Shown one piece after another: positions 12,768-20,566 of a stretch of DNA of 59,573 bases. The DNA lies in the IMG/VR virus record IMGVR_UViG_3300030090_001446, positions 1 to 59,573 of that record; one strand, 5' to 3'. Both the position numbers and the translations under genes were made by a program. The stretch comes from a virus. Each line of letters opens with the position of its first letter. The stretch's first letter is position 1. Under the pieces are notes generated by a model, which was not told where the DNA came from, did no database searches, and saw only the letters and a list, made by a program, of their open reading frames with translations.

Positions 12768-12974
12768 ATGAACTTAACTAATGTCATTCATTTGTTACAA
12801 GAAACACAAACTAAGATTAAAATTGTTTATGGTAACACTAAGAGTACACAAAATACAGCTTACATAAAAGCATTACAAACAGAAAGTATTAAAACTTTAG
12901 ACAAACTAATAGAAGATTTAACGGCAATACAAAAAGAAAGAGTAGGATTGGAGATCGGAGCATGGCGTTCTTAA
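12768..12974 (+). CDS. Unknown small helical protein
   Basis: 68 residues, helical and Thr/Lys-rich, with AGGAGATAGCT upstream. Ends 13 nt inside the next gene. Not recognised. Confidence 0.55.
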   Translation: MNLTNVIHLLQETQTKIKIVYGNTKSTQNTAYIKALQTESIKTLDKLIEDLTAIQKERVGLEIGAWRS

Positions 12975-13435
12975 AGTATATAGTACTAACAATACTTATT
13001 CTATTTTCTTCTACAGTTTATGCTGAAGAAAAGGATGAACTTAAATGTTTAGTTGAAGCTGTTTACCATGAAGCTAGATCAGAATCTTTTGTAGGACAAT
13101 TGGCAGTTGCAAATGTTATAATTGAGAGAACAACTTTACAACAGTATCCAGATACTATTTGTGGAGTTGTTCATGCAGGACACAGATGGAAAGGTAACAT
13201 AATTAAAAACAGATGTGCTTTTAGTTACTTCTGTGATGGTAAAAAAGAATGGGAAACTATTGATAAGAAAGCTTTAGATGAAGCATACACAGTATCTCAT
13301 CTTGCTTTAGAAGGTGTTGCAGTAATGTCTACACTAGGAGCAACCCACTATCATGCCAGCTATGTCTTTCCTGATTGGTCTGTAAATATGCTTAGACTAG
13401 AACAAATAGGAACACATATTTTCTATCTTGACTAG
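12962..13435 (+). CDS. Secreted cell-wall hydrolase (SleB/Hydrolase_2 type)
   Basis: 157 residues with a clear Sec signal peptide (basic start, hydrophobic core residues 5-18, cleavage after VYA near 21). The mature part follows the cell-wall hydrolase family: VEAVYHEARSESFVGQLAVANVIIERT with the catalytic Glu of HEAR, then a cysteine-flanked CAFSYFCDG. These enzymes cleave peptidoglycan (lytic-transglycosylase-like). It lies in the early/middle rightward block, far from the holin, so it may act in lysis after Sec export or in wall remodelling. A second lytic enzyme is at 31203..31583. GATCGGAGC upstream gives a usable ribosome site. Confidence 0.85.
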   Translation: MAFLKYIVLTILILFSSTVYAEEKDELKCLVEAVYHEARSESFVGQLAVANVIIERTTLQQYPDTICGVVHAGHRWKGNIIKNRCAFSYFCDGKKEWETIDKKALDEAYTVSHLALEGVAVMSTLGATHYHASYVFPDWSVNMLRLEQIGTHIFYLD

Positions 13436-13470
13436 AGCTTTAAAATATGATATTATTCGTTTTGAAACGA
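13428..13470 (+). promoter_or_regulatory. Middle promoter with start-site palindrome
   Basis: TTGACT (13428-13433), 17 bp, TATTAT (13451-13456), followed at once by TCGTTTTGAAACGA (13457-13470), a palindrome with 6-bp arms overlapping the expected start site. The same TCGTTTTGAAAC follows the -10 of the SSB promoter at 18112. It would drive the 13478 replication block. Confidence 0.65.
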
Positions 13471-13477
13471 GGTAATC

Positions 13478-13717
13478 ATGGGAAGAGTTAAAGATTTATT
13501 ATTTACTGGAGCATATGATATGGGACAAACAGAAGATTTACTAAGAGAAAATATGATATTACAAAAAAATGTTAAGGATTTACAAGGACAACTTAATCAA
13601 GCACACCAAAGAATAAAACATTTAACAAGTAATGAATGGTCAAATCAAACACCTGATCAATCTTCCTTACAGGAAGTTGTTGATCCTAAACAAATGGATT
13701 TAAAATTAAATGAATGA
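13478..13717 (+). CDS. Unknown coiled-coil protein
   Basis: 79 residues. Residues ~18-48 form a heptad-like coiled coil (LLRENMILQKNVKDLQGQLN), with a polar tail. First gene after the 13428 promoter. Overlaps the next start by 8 nt. Function unknown; perhaps a replication accessory by position. Confidence 0.55.
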   Translation: MGRVKDLLFTGAYDMGQTEDLLRENMILQKNVKDLQGQLNQAHQRIKHLTSNEWSNQTPDQSSLQEVVDPKQMDLKLNE

Positions 13718-13952
13718 AGAAAAGGAACCCTGTCAAGTATTTGATTTTGTTTCTATTAAACAATCAATAGATGAAAAGAAAAATAATCATACTATTGAAA
13801 TATCTGAGGAAGAATGGGAAGATTGTGTACATGTTTTATTTTTGTTTATGGCAGAGAATGGCTATGATCCAAATAAACAAGAAGATATTATAGAGTTTGT
13901 TAAAGATTATTTTCCTGACTTACCAACTAATGACAATGATAACGAGGAATAA
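13710..13952 (+). CDS. Unknown acidic protein
   Basis: 80 residues, strongly acidic at both ends (ends DLPTNDNDNEE). A helix-rich centre with VLFLFMAENGYDPNKQEDIIEFVKDYF. Not recognised. Confidence 0.5.
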   Translation: MNEEKEPCQVFDFVSIKQSIDEKKNNHTIEISEEEWEDCVHVLFLFMAENGYDPNKQEDIIEFVKDYFPDLPTNDNDNEE

Positions 13953-13955
13953 AAG

Positions 13956-14144
13956 ATGACTAAGAATTTATGGGAGAAAGAAGAACGTCAAGTATTTCGA
14001 TCTCTTACAAGACAGTATAAGCAAGAAGGTTATGATGTTAAAGAAGCTAAGAAGTTAGCTAGAGAAGAAACAAATGAAATCATGAGTGATAAGATTGAGT
14101 TTGCTGAAACCTTATATGAACAGGCACTTGAAGATTTTGATTGA
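13956..14144 (+). CDS. Unknown helical protein
   Basis: 62 residues, highly charged helices. AACGAGGAATAAAAG upstream contains GAGG. Not recognised. Confidence 0.5.
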   Translation: MTKNLWEKEERQVFRSLTRQYKQEGYDVKEAKKLAREETNEIMSDKIEFAETLYEQALEDFD

Positions 14145-14346
14145 TGAACTAATAGATAAAATTATTTTACTTCGTTCTTTGAAGTACGATATTTCTTTTA
14201 AATATAATAAAAAGAAAGGAGGAATGCTTTGTGTTTATGACTCTGGTAAAGTGGTTTGGATATACCCTTACATATCTACGCCTACAAAGTCTTACGCTAG
14301 AAAAATACTTACTAATTATTTTGGTAACTCTATTATTAGGAATTAA
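14116..14346 (+). CDS. Unknown small basic protein
   Basis: About 76 residues if begun at 14116; the start is uncertain, since neither 14086 nor 14116 has a good ribosome site and a TTG near 14137 is possible. Basic with beta-strand character in the second half. Directly precedes the primase-helicase. Confidence 0.45.
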   Translation: MNRHLKILIDELIDKIILLRSLKYDISFKYNKKKGGMLCVYDSGKVVWIYPYISTPTKSYARKILTNYFGNSIIRN

Positions 14347-14348
14347 TT

Positions 14349-15983
14349 ATGTCTGGTAAATGGCTAGAACGAGGAGAGTGTCCTGAATGTGGATCGAGTG
14401 ATGCTAATGTAAGTCACTCTGATGGTTATTCACATTGTTTTTCTTGCAATACACACTTTAATGAAAAGGATGAACAAGTGGTAGTTCCTATGCAAAATAA
14501 GAGAGATGGTTTTTCTGTAGGAGAATTAAAAGGAATTGATGACAGAAAGATTAGTGCAACTACATGTAAAAAATATAATACATTTGTTAAAACATCAGGA
14601 GCAACTGTTACGCATCATATCTATCAGTATTATAATGATAAAGGAGAATTTACTGGTAATAAAGTTAAGCAAGTTGAAGGTAAAAAGTTTTGGTCTGAAG
14701 GTGACATTCAAAGTGCAGGATTGTTTGGACAAAATATATTTACACCTAGAGGAAAGTATGTAACTGTTTGTGAAGGTGAGTTAGATGCTATGTCCGCTTA
14801 TGAATTACTAGGTTCTAAGTGGCCTTCAGTATCTGTAAAGTCTGGAGCGCAAGCTGCTCTACGTGATTGTAAAAAAGCTTTTGAATATCTTAATAGTTTT
14901 GATAATGTAGTTCTATGTTTTGATTCTGATAAACCTGGACGCGAAGCAGCAGAGAAGGTAGCTCAATTGTTTGAGCCTAACAAATGTCGTATCATTCATC
15001 TTGAATATAAAGATGCTAATGAATATCTCAAGATGAATAAACGCAAGAAGTTTACAGAAGAATGGTGGAATGCTAAACCATTTACACCAGCAGGTATTAT
15101 TAATCTAGATTCTTTACAAGATTCTCTGTATGATGAAGCTCATTTTGAGACTTGTCTTTATCCTTGGTCAGGTCTTAATGAAAAGACTTACGGAATGCGG
15201 ACAGGAGAGTTAGTAACATTTACTAGCGGTGCTGGCATGGGTAAGTCTTCTATTATCAGAGAACTTATGTATCACTTGTTAAAGAATACAGAGGATAACA
15301 TTGGTGTACTGGCTATGGAAGAAAGCATTCGTACAACAGCTTTCAATATCATGTCAGTAGAAGCTAATGCTAGATTATACATTAAAGAAATACGAGATCA
15401 GTTTGATAAGAAAGACTTAGTTAAGTTTCAGAAAAATACTATTGGAACAGGAAGGTTCTTTGCTTTTGATCACTTTGGTTCGATAGGTAATGATGAAATC
15501 TTAAATCGTGTTAGGTTTATGGCAAAGGCATTAGAGTGTCGATGGATTGTGCTTGATCACTTGTCTATCCTGGTATCAGGTCAGGAAGAATTTGGTGATG
15601 AGCGTAAGTCTATTGATGTTCTCATGACTAAGCTTCGTAGTCTGGTAGAAGAAACAGGCTGTGGATTATTATTGGTATCCCATTTACGTAGACCATCAGG
15701 TGATGTTGGTCATGAGAATGGAAAAGAAATTACCTTGTCACACCTGAGAGGAAGTGCTAGTATTGCTCATCTAAGTGATAGTGTTATTGGTTTGGAAAGG
15801 AACCAGCAAGCAACAGATGAAGTTGAATCTAATACGACTGTTATTCGTATATTAAAGAACAGATATACAGGTGATACTGGTATTGCTAGTTATTTATTTT
15901 ACGACAGAGAAACAGGAAGGCTTAATCAGATCGATAATCCTTTTGATGCTGATACAGAAACAGATGAGGAGATTCCTTTTTAA
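14349..15983 (+). CDS. Primase-helicase (T7 gp4-like)
   Basis: 544 residues. Makes RNA primers and unwinds DNA 5'-3' at the fork as a ring. The N-terminal zinc ribbon has C11, C14, C30 and C33. The TOPRIM primase core has CEGELDAMS (~140) and the acidic DSDKPG (~194). The C-terminal RecA-like helicase has Walker A GAGMGKSS (~294-301), an acidic strand WIVLDHLS (~399-406) and the SHLRRP plus LRGSASIAH segments. Length is close to T7 gp4 (566). Its stop shares a base with the polymerase start, an immediate operon pair. No single-subunit RNA polymerase accompanies it, unlike T7. Confidence 0.95.
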   Translation: MSGKWLERGECPECGSSDANVSHSDGYSHCFSCNTHFNEKDEQVVVPMQNKRDGFSVGELKGIDDRKISATTCKKYNTFVKTSGATVTHHIYQYYNDKGEFTGNKVKQVEGKKFWSEGDIQSAGLFGQNIFTPRGKYVTVCEGELDAMSAYELLGSKWPSVSVKSGAQAALRDCKKAFEYLNSFDNVVLCFDSDKPGREAAEKVAQLFEPNKCRIIHLEYKDANEYLKMNKRKKFTEEWWNAKPFTPAGIINLDSLQDSLYDEAHFETCLYPWSGLNEKTYGMRTGELVTFTSGAGMGKSSIIRELMYHLLKNTEDNIGVLAMEESIRTTAFNIMSVEANARLYIKEIRDQFDKKDLVKFQKNTIGTGRFFAFDHFGSIGNDEILNRVRFMAKALECRWIVLDHLSILVSGQEEFGDERKSIDVLMTKLRSLVEETGCGLLLVSHLRRPSGDVGHENGKEITLSHLRGSASIAHLSDSVIGLERNQQATDEVESNTTVIRILKNRYTGDTGIASYLFYDRETGRLNQIDNPFDADTETDEEIPF

Positions 15984-17617
15984 TGTCTGATTGTATAGTA
16001 GATATCGAAACAGATGGATTAGATGCTACTAAGCTACACTGCATAGTAGCTAAAGATACAGAGACTAAAGAAGTCTTTACTTGGCAAGAAGAGGAGTGTA
16101 AAAAGTTTCCTCTTTGGGCTAAGAAATATAATAAACTTATCATGCATAATGGAATTAACTTTGATGGTTTCTGGTTAAACAAATTATTAAATATGAATAT
16201 ACAGCTTAATCAAATTGAAGATACTCTTATTATGTCACAACTGTATAATCCTATACGGCCTGAAGGACATTCATTAAAAGCATGGGGTGATAAACTACAA
16301 ATGCCTAAAGGTGATGTTGAAAGCTTTGAATATTATTCACCTGAAATGCTTGAGTATTGTAAACAAGATACTAATATTACTTATAAATTGTATGATGTAT
16401 TAAAAGAAGAAGGTAAAAGATTTTCTAATAAATCTAAACAACTAGAATATAAAGTACGTGCTATCATTGATCAGCAAGAACGTAACGGCTTTGCTTTTAA
16501 TATAAGAAAAGGTCAGACGCTTTTAGCTACACTTGAAGATGAAGCAAATGAATTAATTGATACTGCACAAGAAATGGTTCCACCTACTAAGGTAGAATTA
16601 AAAACAAAAACTAAATACATTCCTTTTAATATTGGTTCTCGCCAACAGATTGCTACTGTTCTACAAGATAGAGGATGGGAACCAGAACTATATACAGAGA
16701 AAGGAAACATAATAGTTAATGATGAAGTTTTATCTAAGATTGACATGGACGAGGCTAGAATGTTCAGTCGCTATCTTTTATTACAGAAGCGTATAGCCCA
16801 GATTCGATCTTGGATAGAGAAGTGTGGGGATGAAGGCAGAGTTCATGGAAAAGTAATGACACTCAAAACAATCACAGGGAGAATGGCACATAACAATCCT
16901 AATATGGCGCAAGTGCCAGCTTCGTACTCTCCCTATGGTACTGAGTGTCGTGAGCTTTGGACCGTTAGTAATCCCCACACTCATAAGTTAGTAGGCACAG
17001 ATGCTTCAGGTCTTGAACTACGTGTCTTAGCTTCTTATATGAAAGATCAAGCTTTCATTGATGAAGTTGTTAATGGTGATGTTCATACAGCAAACATGAA
17101 GATGGCTGGCTTAGAGGAAAGATCACAAGCCAAGACATTTATTTATGCTTTGATGTATGGTGCAGGTCCAGCAAAGATTGGGTCTGTTGTTGGCGGGTCT
17201 GCTAAAGAAGGACAAGAACTTACTGATCGTTTTCTAAAGAACATGCCTAAACTACGTAACCTTCGTAATCAAGTTACAGAAGCTGCTGAATCAGGTTTAA
17301 TTAAAGGACTTGATGGTAGACTATTACACATACGAAACTCATTCTCTGCTTTGAATACTCTTATTCAAGGTGCAGGTGCAGTAGTATGTAAACAATGGCT
17401 TGTACACATGATGGCTGAAGTGTATGCTTCAGGGCTTGATGTTAAATTAGTAGGGAGTATTCATGATGAATATCAGTTTGAAGTAGTTAATCAAGATGTT
17501 AAAAGATTTACAGAAATTACTAAATATGCAATGACTAAAACAGCAAAAACTTTAAACCTACATTGTCCTTTGGATAGTGAACATAAGGTAGGAACCACAT
17601 GGCTACAAACACACTAA
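15983..17617 (+). CDS. DNA polymerase A family (T7-like)
   Basis: 544 residues, replicative polymerase with proofreading. Exonuclease motifs: DIETDGLDA (D7, E9), HNGINFDGFW (~55-64) and YCKQDTN (~129). Polymerase motif A is TDASGLELR (~338-346), B is QAKTFIYALMYGAG (~382-395) and C is IHDEYQFEV (~493-501). The Tyr in KTFIY matches T7 Tyr526 (E. coli position 762), a substitution typical of T7-type lytic phage polymerases. There is no DnaJ-type or other insertion, and it is shorter than T7 (704), mainly before the palm. A thioredoxin-binding loop is not obvious. The next gene starts inside its 3' end. Confidence 0.95.
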   Translation: MSDCIVDIETDGLDATKLHCIVAKDTETKEVFTWQEEECKKFPLWAKKYNKLIMHNGINFDGFWLNKLLNMNIQLNQIEDTLIMSQLYNPIRPEGHSLKAWGDKLQMPKGDVESFEYYSPEMLEYCKQDTNITYKLYDVLKEEGKRFSNKSKQLEYKVRAIIDQQERNGFAFNIRKGQTLLATLEDEANELIDTAQEMVPPTKVELKTKTKYIPFNIGSRQQIATVLQDRGWEPELYTEKGNIIVNDEVLSKIDMDEARMFSRYLLLQKRIAQIRSWIEKCGDEGRVHGKVMTLKTITGRMAHNNPNMAQVPASYSPYGTECRELWTVSNPHTHKLVGTDASGLELRVLASYMKDQAFIDEVVNGDVHTANMKMAGLEERSQAKTFIYALMYGAGPAKIGSVVGGSAKEGQELTDRFLKNMPKLRNLRNQVTEAAESGLIKGLDGRLLHIRNSFSALNTLIQGAGAVVCKQWLVHMMAEVYASGLDVKLVGSIHDEYQFEVVNQDVKRFTEITKYAMTKTAKTLNLHCPLDSEHKVGTTWLQTH

Positions 17618-18108
17618 GAAAAAGCGAGAGTTTTAAAATAGGAGAAAAAGCCGAAAGTATTTTTGAAAAGGTAGCAAAGAAAAAACAGTTTAAAGTATAT
17701 AAAGCAAACAAACATCAAAATATAAACCAACATATTGATTTTTTTATTAGCTGTTATCATTTTAATTTTAGTGTAGATGTGAAAGCTAGAAAGAAAATTA
17801 GCAGAGGAGATTCAGAAGTTAATGATGCGTGGACTTGGATTGAGTTTAAAAATGTAAGAGGTAAACCTGGATGGTTATATGGTAAAGCAGATTACATAGC
17901 CTTTGAAAGAGAGTTTGATTTTTTATTAGTCAATAGGTACAAACTGATAGAGTTCTGTGAAGATAAGATTGACTTAGAAAATATTGTACCTTCTACTCAT
18001 CTAGCTGAGTATGCAGCGTATCAACGTAAAGGAAGAAAGGATTTAATTTCAAGAGTTTGTATGGATGATATAAATAAATTAGAAGGAAATATCATATTAG
18101 AAAAATAA
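17599..18108 (+). CDS. PD-(D/E)XK nuclease-like protein
   Basis: 169 residues. HIDFFISCYHFNFSVDVKAR carries the D-x(n)-D-V-K pattern of restriction-type nuclease folds, preceded by a helix with Glu (GEKAESIFEKVAKK). A C-terminal alpha/beta part follows. It may be a recombination endonuclease or junction resolvase in the replication block; this is inferred from motif and place. It overlaps polA by 19 nt. Confidence 0.6.
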   Translation: MATNTLRKSESFKIGEKAESIFEKVAKKKQFKVYKANKHQNINQHIDFFISCYHFNFSVDVKARKKISRGDSEVNDAWTWIEFKNVRGKPGWLYGKADYIAFEREFDFLLVNRYKLIEFCEDKIDLENIVPSTHLAEYAAYQRKGRKDLISRVCMDDINKLEGNIILEK

Positions 18109-18111
18109 CTG

Positions 18112-18169
18112 TTGACACCTAATACTATTTCATGTATAATTCGTTTTGAAACCATGCAGAGATATCTGC
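18112..18169 (+). promoter_or_regulatory. Consensus promoter and leader of the SSB gene
   Basis: TTGACA (18112-18117), 17 bp, TATAAT (18135-18140), followed by TCGTTTTGAAAC (18141-18152) as at the 13428 promoter. A small hairpin GCAGA-GATA-TCTGC lies at 18156-18169 in the leader, before AAGGAG. It is one of the strongest-looking promoters in the window. Confidence 0.8.
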
Positions 18170-18191
18170 TAACATATAAGGAGAAAATACT

Positions 18192-18671
18192 ATGGGTGTA
18201 ATTAATGGCACGGCTTATTGGGCTTCGATCACCACACCAAACACCACCTTTAATGAAGATGGTGAATGGAAGATTGATGTAGGTAATCTTTCGGAGTCCA
18301 CTATTGCAAACTTAGTTGCCGATGGTCTTGAGGATCGTATTAAAAACAAGGATGACGAGCGAGGTGACTTCATTACCTTGAAACGTCAGGTTAAAAATCG
18401 TCGTACAGGACAGGCTAATTCTGCTCCTGATGTATTGGATGCACAAAAGCGCCCAATACTTAATACCCTGGTAGGTAATGGGTCTGTTGTAAATGTTCTG
18501 TATCGTCCATATGATTGGACATATCAGAAGCGTAAGGGACGTTCTGCTTCCCTTGAGGCAGTTCAAGTTGTTGATCTTGTTCCTTATGGTGGTGCTGCAT
18601 CAGATGCGTTTGATGTAGTTGATGATGGCTTCTCCTCGATGGATGAGGAAATGATTCCTCTTTCATCCTAA
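18192..18671 (+). CDS. Single-stranded DNA-binding protein (DUF2815/gp2.5-like)
   Basis: 159 residues. It coats ssDNA at the fork. An OB-fold-like beta-rich body (GTAYWASITTPNTTF; VGNGSVVNVLYRPYDW; LEAVQVVDLVPY) is followed by a flexible acidic tail (FDVVDDGFSSMDEEMIPL) typical of phage SSBs that dock replication proteins. It has its own consensus promoter and intrinsic terminator, so it is a single-gene unit suited to high expression. AAGGAGAAAATACT precedes the ATG. Confidence 0.85.
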   Translation: MGVINGTAYWASITTPNTTFNEDGEWKIDVGNLSESTIANLVADGLEDRIKNKDDERGDFITLKRQVKNRRTGQANSAPDVLDAQKRPILNTLVGNGSVVNVLYRPYDWTYQKRKGRSASLEAVQVVDLVPYGGAASDAFDVVDDGFSSMDEEMIPLSS

Positions 18672-18678
18672 CTAGGGA

Positions 18679-18719
18679 AGGGGGAACTCTGGGTAACTAG
18701 GGTTCCCCCTATTTTTTTT
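18679..18719 (+). terminator. Intrinsic terminator after the SSB gene
   Basis: AGGGGGAAC (18679-18687) pairs with GTTCCCCCT (18702-18710), a perfect 9-bp GC-rich stem, then ATTTTTTTT. The T-tract touches the start codon of the next gene at 18720. Confidence 0.9.
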
Positions 18720-19589
18720 ATGAAATCAATAGACACATTAGTGAATGATATTTACTCTTTGTTTGAATCTTCTGTTCCTGATATGGAAGATAATGAAGTA
18801 GATATTATTATTGATAAGTTTGGAGATGCTTTAAAAGTTCATCTTAAAAAGTTTATCTATGAAGAAGAACGTAGGAGAGACTCTCTTAGACTATCTGCTA
18901 TAGGTAAACCTGAACGTCAACAATGGTATTCTGCTTCACCTCATTCTAATGTTAAGGAAACACTACAGCTTCAAGGAAAAGATAAGATTAAATTTTTATA
19001 TGGTTATATTTTAGAAGAGCTGCTACTTACTTTATCTTCCTTAGCAGGACATAAAGTTTCTGATGAGCAGAAGGAAGTTCAGATAGAAGGAATTAAAGGA
19101 CATCAGGATGCTATTATTGATGATGTTCTTGTTGATTGTAAATCAGCATCAGGTAAAGGATTTGATAAGTTTAAAAATAATTATGTATCTGTTGATGATC
19201 CTTTTGGTTATATCGCACAGATATCTTCTTATGCAGAAGCTAATGGTTTAGATCAAGCTGCTTTCTTGGCTATCAATAAACAAACAGGAGAGATATGTTT
19301 ATCTAAAGTTCACTCAATGGAAATGATTAATGCTAAAGAACGTGTTAAATATATTAAAGATGTGGTTAATCAATCTACTCCACCAGCTAAGTGCTATCCT
19401 GATGTTCCTGATGGTAAGTCTGGGAACCGCAAGCTGGATATTGGTTGCATATACTGTGATTATAAGCGTGATTGTTGGAAGGATGCTAATAATGGTCAAG
19501 GATTACGTGTGTTTGATTATGCAACAAACCCTCGCTATCTTACGCAAGTTTCTAAGATGCCTAACGTAGAAGAAATTCTGGATTGGTGA
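18720..19589 (+). CDS. PD-(D/E)XK exonuclease (RecB/Cas4-like)
   Basis: 289 residues. Motif II/III of the nuclease core: IKGHQDAIIDDVLVDCKSASGKGF (D, D-C-K at ~137-143), preceded by a conserved-looking LRLSAIGKPERQQWY. A C-terminal CIYCDYKRDCW cysteine set recalls the iron-sulphur-bound C terminus of Cas4/AddB-type nucleases. A role in host DNA breakdown or recombination (T7 gp6-like place) is likely. The ATG directly follows a terminator T-tract with no ribosome site, so initiation is unusual, or an internal start is used. Confidence 0.8.
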   Translation: MKSIDTLVNDIYSLFESSVPDMEDNEVDIIIDKFGDALKVHLKKFIYEEERRRDSLRLSAIGKPERQQWYSASPHSNVKETLQLQGKDKIKFLYGYILEELLLTLSSLAGHKVSDEQKEVQIEGIKGHQDAIIDDVLVDCKSASGKGFDKFKNNYVSVDDPFGYIAQISSYAEANGLDQAAFLAINKQTGEICLSKVHSMEMINAKERVKYIKDVVNQSTPPAKCYPDVPDGKSGNRKLDIGCIYCDYKRDCWKDANNGQGLRVFDYATNPRYLTQVSKMPNVEEILDW

Positions 19590-19987
19590 TGCATTGGAAA
19601 TTTGTAGGTAAACCTGACATTGAAAATAAGTTTGGATTTGTTTACATCATTACAAATAAAAAAACAGGCAAAGCTTATATAGGATGTAAACAATATTGGC
19701 ATTATAAGAAAGGAAAAAAAGACAAACAATCCAATTGGAAAGTTTATAAAGGTTCTTCTAAATCATTAACAGAAGATATAAAAAAATTAGGTAAAAGAAA
19801 TTTTAAATTTGAAATGCTGGCTGAGTATAAAAATAAAAGAAGCTTGAGATATTATGAATGTTATTATCAAATGAAATATAATGTATTAGCTTCTGTATTA
19901 GAAGGAACCGATGAGCCAGCATTTTATAACAATTATGTAGGAGGTAAATGGTATAGACCAGTAGAAAGTTATGAACCAGAATTATAG
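19589..19987 (+). CDS. GIY-YIG endonuclease-like protein
   Basis: 132 residues from the ATG at 19589, overlapping the previous stop (TGATG). FGFVYIITNKKTGKAYIG gives the GIY-YIG motif (here FVY...YIG), then WKVYKGSSKSL, NFKFEMLAEY and an E-C-Y-Y-Q helix holding the usual catalytic Glu. It could be a homing-type nuclease or a repair/junction nuclease, but it is not inside another gene. Confidence 0.75.
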   Translation: MHWKFVGKPDIENKFGFVYIITNKKTGKAYIGCKQYWHYKKGKKDKQSNWKVYKGSSKSLTEDIKKLGKRNFKFEMLAEYKNKRSLRYYECYYQMKYNVLASVLEGTDEPAFYNNYVGGKWYRPVESYEPEL

Positions 19988-20348
19988 AAACATTATTAAT
20001 AATTTAACATCTATAACTAATGAATCTATCTTCACTGATACTCAAAATAGTGAGTATCATTCTTTATTTATGGGTGTTATTCTTAGAGCTTTGTTGGATG
20101 TTACTAAACCAGTAACTCTGCATGAACATACTCATATTAAAATTGATAGAAATGCTGCGCGATCCTGGTTCTTTACTTGCTCTGGAGTAACATGTGAAAA
20201 CTTTGAATATATTTGTGATGTTGCTGGTATCAACCCAATAGCTATGAGAGCTATTGCTTATAAAATATTACAACGCGAGGATATTGATGACGTTAGAAAA
20301 CAACTCAACTCTTTTTTCAACCAGTCCTCCATCTACTATGAAGGATGA
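19971..20348 (+). CDS. Unknown phage protein
   Basis: 125 residues, helix-rich. AARSWFFTCSGVTCENFEYICDVAGINPIAMR matches a short segment common in small phage DNA-metabolism proteins, but I cannot name the family. Overlaps neighbours on both sides. Confidence 0.55.
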   Translation: MNQNYRNIINNLTSITNESIFTDTQNSEYHSLFMGVILRALLDVTKPVTLHEHTHIKIDRNAARSWFFTCSGVTCENFEYICDVAGINPIAMRAIAYKILQREDIDDVRKQLNSFFNQSSIYYEG

Positions 20349-20553
20349 TGTAGTTAATAGTCCAAAGCATTATCGAATGCAGGGTGTTGAAGCAATAGAT
20401 ATTATGGAAATGTCTATGACTGAGGAAGAATTTCAAGGATATCTAAAAGGTAATATACTAAAATATTTAATTCGATATAAACATAAAAGCAAACCGAAAG
20501 AAGATTTGCAAAAAGCACAATGGTACATTGAGAAACTTATTAATAAAATATAG
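20287..20553 (+). CDS. DUF3310 / SaV-like nucleotide kinase-type protein
   Basis: 88 residues from 20287 (GAGG upstream); 20338 (start MKDDVVNSPKHY) is the usual family start and is possible. Core pattern: DVVNSPKHYRMQGVEAID, then FQGYLKGNILKYLIRYKHK and DLQKAQWYIEKL, the DUF3310 signature. The family includes T7 gp1.7, a nucleotide kinase. It fits beside the reductase. Confidence 0.85.
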   Translation: MTLENNSTLFSTSPPSTMKDDVVNSPKHYRMQGVEAIDIMEMSMTEEEFQGYLKGNILKYLIRYKHKSKPKEDLQKAQWYIEKLINKI

Positions 20554-20566
20554 AGGAGAATACACT

